Below are positions 18,399-26,832 of a stretch of 64,000 nucleotides of DNA, in pieces. The translations under genes were made by a program, and so were the position numbers. Under the pieces are notes generated by a model that saw only the letters and a list, made by a program, of their open reading frames with translations, did not search any database and was not told where the DNA came from. Within the stretch, counting starts at the first letter, position 1. Each line of letters opens with the position of its first letter. The stretch is from Nitrospirota bacterium (GTDB taxonomy: Bacteria; Nitrospirota; Nitrospiria; Nitrospirales; Nitrospiraceae): NCBI GenBank assembly GCA_030684575.1, contig JAUXVD010000014.1:62001-126000 (forward strand). The letters run 5' to 3'.

Positions 18399-19097
18399 TT
18401 AGTGGTGGTGTTGGCAGCCTGGGTCGTGGGTATGTTGCTCAGGGGCCGGGGGCGGCATAAACTGCTGTCCTGGCAAGATGATGTGGCCAGGCTCACGCTG
18501 CTTCGTCAGGTGTTGCGCAATATCAGGATGGTAGGCCCGCACATAACCGATGAGCCCGCCGAGGAACCGTTGCGATTGGAAGTCCGTCCCCGAAAACTGC
18601 GACACGAAGGCGATCGCACGGTCGAGTATTTCCGGTGCGTCTGACATGTCGGCAATCTGCTGAGGGTTCTGCTTCTTGAACGCGTCGTACTCCTTCTTCA
18701 GATGCTCCGTGAATACGGGCGACGGTGCGGCAGGCACATGGAGGGGGCTGAGCGTTCGTCGCAAGCCCTGTAGCGCCGCCACGATCTCCGCATCTTGCCC
18801 ATCTCGGCGTCCCTGAAAGTACCCAAAGATTACCACTTCGACGAGATTGAAGAGGGCTACGGCCTTCTCGCCGCCTAGTTCCCCCAGCTCGCGATAGAAG
18901 TCTCGCCGGACCGGCATGAATTGGACGGCCAGCCGCTTGTGCTGATAGTCGCTCCCGGTTTCGAGGTAGGCGCAGTCGGCGGGGCATGCGACCCGTACGA
19001 TTCGGTGTTCACCGCAACATTGGCTGCAGATTTGACCGCCGAGGGCGGGACAGGGTCGCTTGCCTTTTCGTTGCGAGCAATAGACGCATTGACTCAT
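18399..19097 (-). CDS. Cys-rich N-terminus, His-rich C-terminus protein of unknown function
   Basis: Not a family I can name. The first 45 residues hold about nine Cys in zinc-knuckle spacing (CVYCSQRKGKRPCPALG, ICSQCCGEHR, CPADCAYL), and the last residues are HTHDPGCQHHH, a likely second metal site. The middle is helical (an EVVIFGYFQGRRDGQD stretch and an AIAFVSQFSGTDFQSQRFLGGLIGYV stretch). No signal peptide, so cytoplasmic. Its ATG overlaps the TGA of the upstream gene (ATGA), so the two are translationally coupled. Confidence 0.75.
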   Translation of the reverse strand: MSQCVYCSQRKGKRPCPALGGQICSQCCGEHRIVRVACPADCAYLETGSDYQHKRLAVQFMPVRRDFYRELGELGGEKAVALFNLVEVVIFGYFQGRRDGQDAEIVAALQGLRRTLSPLHVPAAPSPVFTEHLKKEYDAFKKQNPQQIADMSDAPEILDRAIAFVSQFSGTDFQSQRFLGGLIGYVRAYHPDIAQHLTKQREPGHIILPGQQFMPPPAPEQHTHDPGCQHHH

Positions 19098-20125
19098 TTT
19101 CTTACGGGTCCTTCCGGTGCCGGCTTCGGCGGCGGAGGGATAAACCCATAGTCCGCCAACGTCCGTTTTTCCTGTTTGGGTTTTCCATCGCTGGGGGTTT
19201 CGAGCCCGTTCATTTCGGCGGCGTCTGCATATTGGTACGGCACAAGGATGAGGTTATTGGCGCGGTCGATACTCAGATCTCCCGGTGAGGGTAAGAATTC
19301 GGCGATGACTTGAAACCGCTTGTCCCAGCTCATGCGCCAGACTTTCCCCGTGGTGAAATCAGAGACATACATGTTGCCCCACCGGTCGAAATCCACGCCA
19401 CGGAGATTCTGGAACCGGCTGGAAAAGAATCCGTTGGAGAAGAGTTCCGTCACGACGCCATCGGGAGAGACCTCGGAAATTTTCCCCTTATCCCAACTCA
19501 CGGCGATGATTTGGCCGGATTTTGGATGGATGGCTAAGCCTGAGGGACCGGCCAGGGCTGGGTCTGTGACCAATACGGAGATCGTCTGGGACGCGAGGTC
19601 GACGCGGTAGATTCTGTTGGCTTTCTGGTCGGAGCAATAGAGGTGGCCCTTGCCGTCGAAGGTCACGTCGCTCAAGGAGGCTTGTGGCAGCGTGGACGAG
19701 GCGGCAGGCCCTCGGACGATGAGTGCCAGGACGGGCTTCCCGGTGGTCGTATCAAAGCCCCGCAGGGTATCGAGATCGGCCACGTAGAGCACATGTTCCA
19801 CCAGGGCCATGCCTTTGGGGGCATGGAGGGTGACCTCTCCCTTTCCGCCTTGAATAAATTTCAGATTGAGAAGTTTGCCGTTGGGATCGAGTTTGGTGAT
19901 GAATCCGTTGTTATCAGCAGCTTCAGGCTCCCCGTTCACGCTGGAAATGAAATAGCCCTTCCCGAGGGGGTCGTTGACGAAGCTGTAGGGCGATTGCAGT
20001 TCCGTGACGGTGATCTGGGCGTTAAGGGGGCTGACGACTACGACGAATAGAAGCCAGATACACCAGGAGATCGGATGGTAGGTGGCGCGTGTGAGAAGGG
20101 ACATGAGGGAGGAGGTTCTCTTCAC
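19094..20125 (-). CDS. Exported NHL/SMP-30-like beta-propeller protein
   Basis: The N-terminal hydrophobic segment CIWLLFVVVVSPLNA followed by QITV looks like a signal peptide, so probably periplasmic. The body has repeated propeller blades with the D-x-x-G/N-x-(L/I)-Y-V-(A/S)-D theme (GHLYCSDQKANRIYRVD, GNMYVSDFTTGKVWRM, NNLILVPYQYAD). The tail is Pro-rich (PPPPKPAPEGPVRK). The frame starts at a GTG at 20125; the ATG at 20104 would give a more conventional signal peptide. Function unknown; a binding or lactonase-like role is possible. Confidence 0.75.
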   Translation of the reverse strand: MKRTSSLMSLLTRATYHPISWCIWLLFVVVVSPLNAQITVTELQSPYSFVNDPLGKGYFISSVNGEPEAADNNGFITKLDPNGKLLNLKFIQGGKGEVTLHAPKGMALVEHVLYVADLDTLRGFDTTTGKPVLALIVRGPAASSTLPQASLSDVTFDGKGHLYCSDQKANRIYRVDLASQTISVLVTDPALAGPSGLAIHPKSGQIIAVSWDKGKISEVSPDGVVTELFSNGFFSSRFQNLRGVDFDRWGNMYVSDFTTGKVWRMSWDKRFQVIAEFLPSPGDLSIDRANNLILVPYQYADAAEMNGLETPSDGKPKQEKRTLADYGFIPPPPKPAPEGPVRK

Positions 20126-20268
20126 AGGGTAGATGTCGATTGGCCGAGGGTGACTTTCGTATCGTAGCCGCCAGGCTCAGGGTCTGTCAAGAAATGAGGG
20201 CGAAAGGCGCAAGAGATCTCACGTCTTTACGTTTATGGCTAGGGCCTCGTGCCAAGCGAAGCACGTCG

Positions 20269-20298
20269 TTGACTTGATCAAAAATGCCCTGCTATGGT
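20269..20298 (+). promoter_or_regulatory. Candidate promoter of folD
   Basis: TTGACT at 20269-20274, an 18-base spacer and TATGGT at 20293-20298, about 40 bases before folD. The rest of 20126-20338 shows no gene. Confidence 0.45.
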
Positions 20299-20338
20299 GC
20301 CTTGATTTTCTTGACAGTTTCTCAACGAGGAGGCATCC

Positions 20339-21199
20339 GTGGCAGCACGATTGATCGACGGCAAAGCATTGGCATTGCAAGTACGGGCGAGGTTGGCAAC
20401 GGAATCGGCGGCGGTCCTCGCGAAGATCGGGATGAGGCCAGGGTTGGCCACGATTTTGGTAGGTGACGATCCCGCGTCACATCAGTATGTGAAGAGCAAA
20501 CAGAAGGCCTGCGAAGAGGCAGGCATCTATATTGACGACCACAAGTTGCCTGCCAGCACGACGCAGGCCGAGTTGCTGGCGTTGATCGAAAAGGCAAATG
20601 CCGATCCAAAGATCCACGGCATTCTGGTGCAGCTCCCGTTACCGAAACATATCGAGAGCCGGGTGGTCCTCGAGGCCGTATCGCCGAATAAAGATGCCGA
20701 CGGGTTCCATCCCTACAATTTCGGCAGGCTGGTTGAAGGAAGTCCGGTGTTTGAGGCCTGCACGCCCAAGGGTGTCATCAAGATGATCGAGTCTATCGGT
20801 GTGGGTATTGAGGGGAAACGTGCGGTGGTGTTGGGCCGCAGCAATATTGTCGGCAAGCCGTTGGCCCTTATGCTCTTGCAGCGCAATGCTACCGTGACGA
20901 TTTGTCATTCCAAGACGAAGGATCTGGCCGCGGTCTGTCGTGAGGCGGAGTTGTTGCTCGTGGCGATCGGGAAGGCCAAGTTTGTGACGGCCGACATGGT
21001 GCGAGAAGGAGCGGTCGTAATCGACGTGGGCACCAATCGGTGGACAGACGGGAAGCTCTGCGGCGATGTCGACTTTGAATCGGTCAGTCAGAAGGCCGGC
21101 TGGATTAGTCCTGTGCCCGGTGGCGTCGGGCCGATGACGATTGCGATGTTGCTGGAGAATACGGTGGAGTCGGCCAAACGTATGGCGGGAATGATGTGA
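20339..21199 (+). CDS. folD: Bifunctional methylenetetrahydrofolate dehydrogenase/cyclohydrolase FolD
   Basis: Interconverts 5,10-methylene-, methenyl- and formyl-THF. Key motifs: YVKSKQKACEEAGI (catalytic Lys), LVQLPLPKHI, PKGVIKMIE, the NADP site GRSNIVGKP and the C-terminal PGGVGPMTIAML. 286 residues. It starts at a GTG after a GAGGAGG. First of a folD-metF-panB run whose products all handle methylene-THF. Confidence 0.96.
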   Translation: MAARLIDGKALALQVRARLATESAAVLAKIGMRPGLATILVGDDPASHQYVKSKQKACEEAGIYIDDHKLPASTTQAELLALIEKANADPKIHGILVQLPLPKHIESRVVLEAVSPNKDADGFHPYNFGRLVEGSPVFEACTPKGVIKMIESIGVGIEGKRAVVLGRSNIVGKPLALMLLQRNATVTICHSKTKDLAAVCREAELLLVAIGKAKFVTADMVREGAVVIDVGTNRWTDGKLCGDVDFESVSQKAGWISPVPGGVGPMTIAMLLENTVESAKRMAGMM

Positions 21200-21315
21200 G
21201 GTGGCTGGGTGCTCCTGTGCTCGCGCAACGCGCGGCTTCAGAAAGCCCTCGTTGGACATGCGTACGACGGAGCAACTCAGCCGCCTCATAGCGGAATAGG
21301 GTGAGGGAAGAACGT

Positions 21316-22206
21316 ATGAGTCGAGAGCCGCGCCGGTTGAAGGATGTGCTCGATGGGGGGCAGTTCGCTGTTACGATTGAGTACAATCCCCCCAAAGGTA
21401 CGAACATCTCCTCGGTGCTAGAGAACGCCAAGGCTCTGGTCGGGCGTGTGCATGGGGTGAACGTGACGGACAACACGGCCGCCGTCGTGCGGGCCGGGTC
21501 TCTTTCCGTTTGTCGCCTCCTCTACGAACTTGGCCACGATCCGGTCATGCAGATGACCTGCCGGGATCGGAATCGGATTGCCATGCAGTCGGATCTCATG
21601 GGCGCGTCCATGCTCGGCATCCGTAATATTCTCTGTCTCACCGGGGACTACCCGACCGTCGGAGACCACAAGGACGCGAAGCCCGTGTACGATCTCGACT
21701 CGGTTCAGGTCATGCAGCTGGTGCAGGGGCTGAACAATGGGCGGGATATGGCCGGCAATAAGCTGGATGGCTCCACGGCCTTTTCAATCGGTGCGGCTGT
21801 CACGCCGGAAGCAGATCCGCTGGGCCCCATGCTCGCCAAGTTCGAACTGAAAGTAAAGGCCGGCGCGCAGTTCTTTCAGACGCAGGCAATCTACCATCCT
21901 GAGCAGTTTGCGTCCTTCATGAAGGCGGTGCGTCCGTTTAAGGCCAAGGTGCTGGCTGGTATTCTCGTGCTTCGGAACGCCAAGATGGCGGAGTTCATGA
22001 ACGCGAATATTCCCGGCGTGTCGGTCCCGCAGGAGATGATCGACGAACTCAGGGCCGCCGGTCCCGAGCGGGCGGAGGATGTCGGCGTGGACATCGCAGT
22101 GCGGACGATCAAGGCGGTGCGGCCCTACTGCGACGGGGTGCATATTATGGCGATCAAAGCCACACACCGGTTGTCCGATATCATCACCAGAGCAGAAGTG
22201 GGTTGA
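21316..22206 (+). CDS. metF: Methylenetetrahydrofolate reductase family protein
   Basis: Reduces (or oxidises) 5,10-methylene-THF to 5-methyl-THF. The TIM-barrel signatures of MetF are visible: FAVTIEYNPPKG at the start, QMTCRDRNRIAMQSDLMGA in the middle, LCLTGDYP for FAD and QFFQTQAIY. From the ATG at 21316 the length is 296; a GTG at 21301 is an alternative. It lacks the zinc-ribbon C-terminal MTHFR-C domain of WLP-type enzymes, but a free-standing protein of that type is encoded at 30999-31247. Its TGA overlaps the panB ATG. Confidence 0.88.
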   Translation: MSREPRRLKDVLDGGQFAVTIEYNPPKGTNISSVLENAKALVGRVHGVNVTDNTAAVVRAGSLSVCRLLYELGHDPVMQMTCRDRNRIAMQSDLMGASMLGIRNILCLTGDYPTVGDHKDAKPVYDLDSVQVMQLVQGLNNGRDMAGNKLDGSTAFSIGAAVTPEADPLGPMLAKFELKVKAGAQFFQTQAIYHPEQFASFMKAVRPFKAKVLAGILVLRNAKMAEFMNANIPGVSVPQEMIDELRAAGPERAEDVGVDIAVRTIKAVRPYCDGVHIMAIKATHRLSDIITRAEVG

Positions 22207-22994
22207 TGACGATCCCCGAGTTTCAACGGCAGAAGCGCGACAAGAAAAAGCTCGCCGTCGTGACGGCCTACGACGCGCTGTTCACCCGCATTGTCGAGCA
22301 GGCCGGTATTGACGTGATCCTGGTCGGAGATTCATTGGGTGTAGTCGTGCAGGGGCAGGCCAATACGCTCTCAGTGACGATGGAGGAGATACTCTACCAT
22401 ACGAAGCTCGTCGCCGGGGCGGCCCAGCGGGCGCTGGTCATCGGCGATATGCCCTTCATGTCCTATCAAGCCAGTCAGGAAGACGCGCTGCGCAATGCGG
22501 GACGGTTCCTGCAGGTTGGGGCTCAGGCCGTCAAGCTGGAGGGTGGCGCCGCGGTCGTCGATCGCGTGGCCGCGATCGCCAGTATCGGCATCCCGGTCAT
22601 GGGCCATCTCGGCATGACGCCCCAATCGGTTCATCAGTATGGCGGGTACAAAGTGCAGGGAAAAGAGTCGGACCAGGCGCGTCTCTTATTGCGCGATGCC
22701 CAGGCGCTTGAAGCAGCCGGCGCCTTTGCGATCGTACTTGAAGCGATTCCCGCCGAGTTGGCCAGGACATTGACCGAGCAATTGACCATTCCGACGATTG
22801 GGATCGGGGCCGGCCCGCACTGCGACGGTCAAGTCCTGGTGCTCTACGATCTCCTTGGACTGTTCGACGACTTCGTGCCGAAGTTCGTCAAACCCTATGC
22901 CCATCTCAAGACCGATGCACTTCAAGCACTTCGCCGTTACAAGGAAGAGGTGGAGGGAGGGAAGTTCCCAAGCGAGAAGGAAAGTTACCACTAG
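22206..22994 (+). CDS. panB: 3-methyl-2-oxobutanoate hydroxymethyltransferase
   Basis: First committed step of pantothenate synthesis, using methylene-THF. Signatures: VVTAYDALFTRIVEQAGID, LVGDSLGVVVQG, GDMPFMSYQ, VKLEGG, GHLGMTPQSVH and IGIGAGPHCDGQVLVLYDLLG. 262 residues. The ATG at 22206 shares one base with the metF stop (TGATG), indicating coupled translation. Confidence 0.97.
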   Translation: MTIPEFQRQKRDKKKLAVVTAYDALFTRIVEQAGIDVILVGDSLGVVVQGQANTLSVTMEEILYHTKLVAGAAQRALVIGDMPFMSYQASQEDALRNAGRFLQVGAQAVKLEGGAAVVDRVAAIASIGIPVMGHLGMTPQSVHQYGGYKVQGKESDQARLLLRDAQALEAAGAFAIVLEAIPAELARTLTEQLTIPTIGIGAGPHCDGQVLVLYDLLGLFDDFVPKFVKPYAHLKTDALQALRRYKEEVEGGKFPSEKESYH

Positions 22995-23114
22995 CCATTG
23001 AGCCTCTCCGATTCCGGCGTGATCGTCCTTATTGTCTCACCGTTCAATACCGCATCAACCGCAAGACAATTCTCTGCCGCTTGGGTACAGTACAGCGACA
23101 CGGAGAGGCGCTGC

Positions 23115-23891
23115 ATGGAATGGATTGAATGGCTCCTCAGTCTGGAGTTTCGACAGTTCCTGCTCGAGACTAACTTGTTTTTCCCGCTGCTGTTTGTCGT
23201 GAGGCTTTTCGGTGTGACCTTGCTCGAGAGCGTTGTTCCAGCACGAAACGTTCCCACTCGTTCGATACTCTTCCTGGACATCATTGGGTCCGCAGTGCTT
23301 GTGTACCTCATGACTCCAGCCGCAAGCTATTTGAGAAGTTTTATTGCGGTCAGACCCACGATCCCGGAGCTGATCCTCACCCTACCGACGATGGTGGTCG
23401 TTCTCTTGTATTACGTTGTCGGTGACTTCGGTGCCTATTGGATGCATCGGTTCTGGCATCTTGGCCCGATTTGGCCTATCCACAAATGGCACCATTCTCC
23501 GACCTCCATGTATTGGCTAGCCGGCTACCGAGCATCGCTCCTTCAGCTTGTGCTCCAAGGTCTACCCTGGATCTTTGCCTATTCAGTGCTAGGCATGGCC
23601 CCTTGGTGGATCTTCCTGGCCGTGACAACCTCTCACATTCTGTTGAATGATTGGATGCATATGAACGTGTCCTGGCGATCGAATTGGTTGGAGTGGGTAT
23701 TTGTCACGCCGAGGTTCCATCATGTGCATCATAGTGACAACCTTACCCTGTCCAACGCCAACTTTGGTGTCACCTTCAGCATCTGGGATCGCCTGTTCGG
23801 GACCTATGTCAATCCTGAGTCGGTGAAGGAACCACTATCATTTGGGATCGGTGAGAAAGTACCGCTTGTCCGTCTGGCGATAGGTGTCTGA
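23115..23891 (+). CDS. Fatty acid hydroxylase / sterol desaturase family membrane protein
   Basis: Integral-membrane di-iron oxygenase of the fatty acid hydroxylase superfamily, about 258 residues. His clusters are in place: HRFWHLG, HKWHHS, HILLNDWMHMN, and HHVHHSD. Hydrophobic segments lie at about 18-40, 55-75, 85-110 and 145-170. The open frame extends to 22998, but the ATG at 23115 follows GGAGAGG and gives MEWIEWLLSLEF. Likely hydroxylates or desaturates a lipid, sterol-like or carotenoid substrate; the substrate cannot be read from sequence. Confidence 0.85.
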   Translation: MEWIEWLLSLEFRQFLLETNLFFPLLFVVRLFGVTLLESVVPARNVPTRSILFLDIIGSAVLVYLMTPAASYLRSFIAVRPTIPELILTLPTMVVVLLYYVVGDFGAYWMHRFWHLGPIWPIHKWHHSPTSMYWLAGYRASLLQLVLQGLPWIFAYSVLGMAPWWIFLAVTTSHILLNDWMHMNVSWRSNWLEWVFVTPRFHHVHHSDNLTLSNANFGVTFSIWDRLFGTYVNPESVKEPLSFGIGEKVPLVRLAIGV

Positions 23892-24157
23892 TCGCCGCGT
23901 GCCTAGAGAGGGCTTCCCAAATAGCTCACGTGAAATACCTGGCGATCTTCCAGTCGAGCTCTAAACGGTAAGGCGTTATACAAAAGAAGTCGAGCCAGGC
24001 ACGTATTTCACTGATGCAGAATCGGTTACCACTAGCAGGTTGCTGAAGCGCCCACAACGTCGTTCTCGGTCGAAACAATTCACAATACATCCTCAAGTGT
24101 GCTGCCAGACCGGTTGAGAATCCACAAGCGACTTCCGCATTTTCCGCACTGCATGCG

Positions 24158-24664
24158 TCACGGCGAAAGGCGGATTTGATAGGGCGTCGCACTCACGAAG
24201 GGTGCTGAAAGAGTCCCGTACTGTTCAGCTAATGCGATGACATCGATTCCCATATAGTGCTGAGGCAGGTGTTGCAATCGGACGAGCCCGCTCCGCGTAA
24301 GATTTCGTGCAGCTTGTTCATGGCCGAGGAATCGTTTGAGGTTCGCAGCGGCGAGGTGGATGAGGGCTTGGAAGAAATTTCCTTGCTCGGTGCCGTGGCC
24401 CGCGGCATGCCACAGCGCTTCAAACACTTCGTGGCATTCCCACCAGTAGGCGTAGTTATAGAGGTCGATGCCCTGGAGGTAATCCTCTGACTGCTGCCAA
24501 TGTTCTCGTGGAAAGGCGAGGAGCTTCGGATCAGGCTGACAGTAGGAATGGCCGAGAGGATTGCGCCGCGGGTGCGGATTTTTTCCCGGAAGGAATCGAT
24601 AGGATGGAAACGGCTTCGTTGAGTAACGGAGCCAAGTCGGATCAGGAGGCTGAGGCTCAATCAC
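24158..24664 (-). CDS. DUF309 domain protein
   Basis: The DUF309 motif YNYAYWWECHEVFEALWHAAGHGTEQGNFFQALIHLAAA is clear (its two conserved His and Glu could bind metal); the family has no settled function. The frame continues upstream in the shadow of apaH, but a GTG at 24664 overlapping the apaH TGA (GTGA) gives MIEPQPPDPTWLRYS and 168 residues; I take this start. Downstream 23892-24157 has no gene I can support. Confidence 0.8.
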   Translation of the reverse strand: MIEPQPPDPTWLRYSTKPFPSYRFLPGKNPHPRRNPLGHSYCQPDPKLLAFPREHWQQSEDYLQGIDLYNYAYWWECHEVFEALWHAAGHGTEQGNFFQALIHLAAANLKRFLGHEQAARNLTRSGLVRLQHLPQHYMGIDVIALAEQYGTLSAPFVSATPYQIRLSP

Positions 24665-25473
24665 GATTCCGCTCGTTGGATGCCCGTGACCTGGAAGATG
24701 TGGCGATCGTGCAGCCGCACCGCCGTCAGTTCTTTCCCCCATACGCAGCCACTGTCGATGGCCAATAGGTTGGACTCGATGTGCAATCCCAACGCCGCCC
24801 AATGTCCGCAGATCACCGTGGTCTCGGTCTGTTTCCGATTTGGAATTCTGAACCAAGGGAAATAGCCTGTGGGTGTCTGTTCAGGTGGACCGGAGAACCC
24901 AGACATCTCACCGGTGGGAGTGCAGGTGCGGAGTCTCGTGAAGACTCGCGCGATACTCACCAGCCTCTCCAGGCCTGTCAGCGATGGATCCCATTGTGGC
25001 GCCGGTCCATGAAACAGGCTCTGGAGGAACAGACGATAGTTCGGGCCTGCCAGCACGGACTCAACCTCACGCGCCAAGCCGACGGCCTCATCGATGGTCC
25101 ATTGCGGGAGGAGCCCCGCATGCACCATCAGGAACGATTCCTCTCGATGATGGAGCGGTTGGCGGCGGAGCCAGGCGATTAGTTCATCACGGTCTTTCGC
25201 CTGCAAGATGTCGTGAATCGTATCCTTGTGTCGTAACGTGGCAATGCCTTCGGCGACTGCGAGCAAGAAGAGATCGTGATTGCCCAGCACGATCTGGGCG
25301 GTCTCGCCGAGCCCATGCACGAATCGGAGGAGGGCGAGCGATTCAGGGCCTCGATTGACGAGGTCTCCGGCCAGCCACAATCGATCCGTCCGAGGGTCGA
25401 ACGCAATCCGGTCGAGGAGCCGTCTGAATGGGTCGAGGCAACCTTGAATGTCGCCGATTGCGTAAATAGCCAT
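24661..25473 (-). CDS. apaH: Symmetrical bis(5'-nucleosyl)-tetraphosphatase ApaH
   Basis: Hydrolyses Ap4A, a stress-linked dinucleotide, and may remove Np4 caps from RNA. The metallophosphatase motifs are complete: YAIGDIQGC (D8, D-x-Q variant of GDxHG, as in ApaH), LAGDLVNRGPESL, GNHDLFLLA, MVHAGLLP and ICGHWAALG. 270 residues. Head of a two-gene unit with DUF309. Confidence 0.95.
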   Translation of the reverse strand: MAIYAIGDIQGCLDPFRRLLDRIAFDPRTDRLWLAGDLVNRGPESLALLRFVHGLGETAQIVLGNHDLFLLAVAEGIATLRHKDTIHDILQAKDRDELIAWLRRQPLHHREESFLMVHAGLLPQWTIDEAVGLAREVESVLAGPNYRLFLQSLFHGPAPQWDPSLTGLERLVSIARVFTRLRTCTPTGEMSGFSGPPEQTPTGYFPWFRIPNRKQTETTVICGHWAALGLHIESNLLAIDSGCVWGKELTAVRLHDRHIFQVTGIQRAES

Positions 25474-25608
25474 GAATGGAGGGCTCCCGTGACCGGCTGA
25501 GCCTACCCTGCATGCCGTGGGAAAACAAGATGAAGAGGGTCGTGCGTTGACGCAGCAGTATAGTCAGTGTGATGGGTCTGCCATGTCAGATGTGGGCGAG
25601 AGAACGAT

Positions 25609-26832
25609 CTATTCCGTCGTGTATTCCAGGGGGACGGTAAATTGAAAGGTGCTGCCACGGCCTGGTTCGCTGTCCATGCTGATGGCTCCACCCATGAGGA
25701 CGACGAGCTGCTGACAGATCGCCAGCCCCAATCCCGCGCCGCCGTATTTTTTTGTGGTCGATCCGTCGGCTTGGGTGAAGGGTTCAAAAATACTCGTCCA
25801 TGCCTCCGGCGTGATGCCGATTCCCGTATCGGCGACGGAGAACCGTATTCTGACGATGTGACTACTCTTTCCAATGATCGGCCCTGATGCAGAAGGCCTG
25901 GCGGCATCGATCGGGTCCTGCCCATCCGGTTGCTCATCCACGTCCGCACGGACCGTGATCTCACCGCGCTCGGTAAACTTGACGGCATTATCTAGCAAAT
26001 TGCGCAGAACTTGGCGTAATCGACCGGAATCTCCGCGCAGTCCGGTCGGTATCTGCGCCTGGATGAGACAGGCCAGTTTCACCCCGTTGCACGCCGCTCG
26101 CTTCCTGAACAGACCGACGACGTCTTCGAGCAAATGGCTCATGTCGAAATCGATTTCCTCCAATTGCAGCTTGCCGGAGTCGAGCTTCGAGAAATCGAGA
26201 AGGTCATCAATGAGCAAGAGTAATGATTCACCCGAGGTGCGAATGGTGCCCGCACAGTCACGTTGTTCAGGCGTCAGTTGGGTGTCCAGAAGCCAGTCTG
26301 CCATGCCGAGGACCCCGTTCATGGGTGTCCTGATCTCGTGGCTGACCGTGGCAAGAAATTCCGATTTGAGCCGTGTGCCTTCGAGAGCCGCATCGCGAGC
26401 CCGGGCCAGGCTCGCTTGGCTGGTCCGCAACTCCTGCAGGACGCGGCTCGATCGTACGATGTATCGGGCGCGATGTGCTAACAGGAGTCCGTTCAGCGGT
26501 TTGGTGATGAAGTCGGTCGCCCCGGCATCGTAGGCCTGTGTGATGGAATGGTAATCGTCTAGACCGGTCATGATGAGCACGGGAGTGTGCTCTCCTCCTG
26601 GAAGCTTTCGGATCGCCGTACAGGCCGCGTATCCGTTCATTTCCGGCATCATGACATCGAGCAATACAATATCGGGATGGAGCCGCCCAACGGCCGCCAC
26701 GGCGTCCAGCCCATTCTCGGCCTCTTCGACGCTCCACCCTATGCTTTCCAGCGCGGCGCGTGCCAGCAGCCGCGTCACTGCATCATCGTCCACGATCAAG
26801 GCGAGGGGGGCGCTCTGTTGATCAGGCGTCAC
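25609..26832 (-). CDS. Response regulator-histidine kinase fusion (REC-HK)
   Basis: An N-terminal receiver domain (IVDDDAVTRLLARAALES; phospho-acceptor Asp in DIVLLDVMMPEMNG; Lys in TKPL) is joined through a coiled helix to HisKA (SHEIRTPMNGVLGMADWLL) and HATPase_c (NAVKF, DTGIGI, GGAGLGLAI). 407 residues, no transmembrane segment, no output domain. Its start overlaps the upstream hybrid kinase by 11 bases, so both are made together and probably form one phosphorelay. The receiver likely tunes the attached kinase. Target unknown. Confidence 0.9.
   Translation of the reverse strand: MTPDQQSAPLALIVDDDAVTRLLARAALESIGWSVEEAENGLDAVAAVGRLHPDIVLLDVMMPEMNGYAACTAIRKLPGGEHTPVLIMTGLDDYHSITQAYDAGATDFITKPLNGLLLAHRARYIVRSSRVLQELRTSQASLARARDAALEGTRLKSEFLATVSHEIRTPMNGVLGMADWLLDTQLTPEQRDCAGTIRTSGESLLLLIDDLLDFSKLDSGKLQLEEIDFDMSHLLEDVVGLFRKRAACNGVKLACLIQAQIPTGLRGDSGRLRQVLRNLLDNAVKFTERGEITVRADVDEQPDGQDPIDAARPSASGPIIGKSSHIVRIRFSVADTGIGITPEAWTSIFEPFTQADGSTTKKYGGAGLGLAICQQLVVLMGGAISMDSEPGRGSTFQFTVPLEYTTE

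Noticed and set aside
23926-24192. Minus-strand 88-residue frame; stretch near 24030-24100 looks like a dispersed repeat sequence seen in related genomes
   Set aside because: Only one copy in this window, so the repeat cannot be supported; the frame itself has no start signal.
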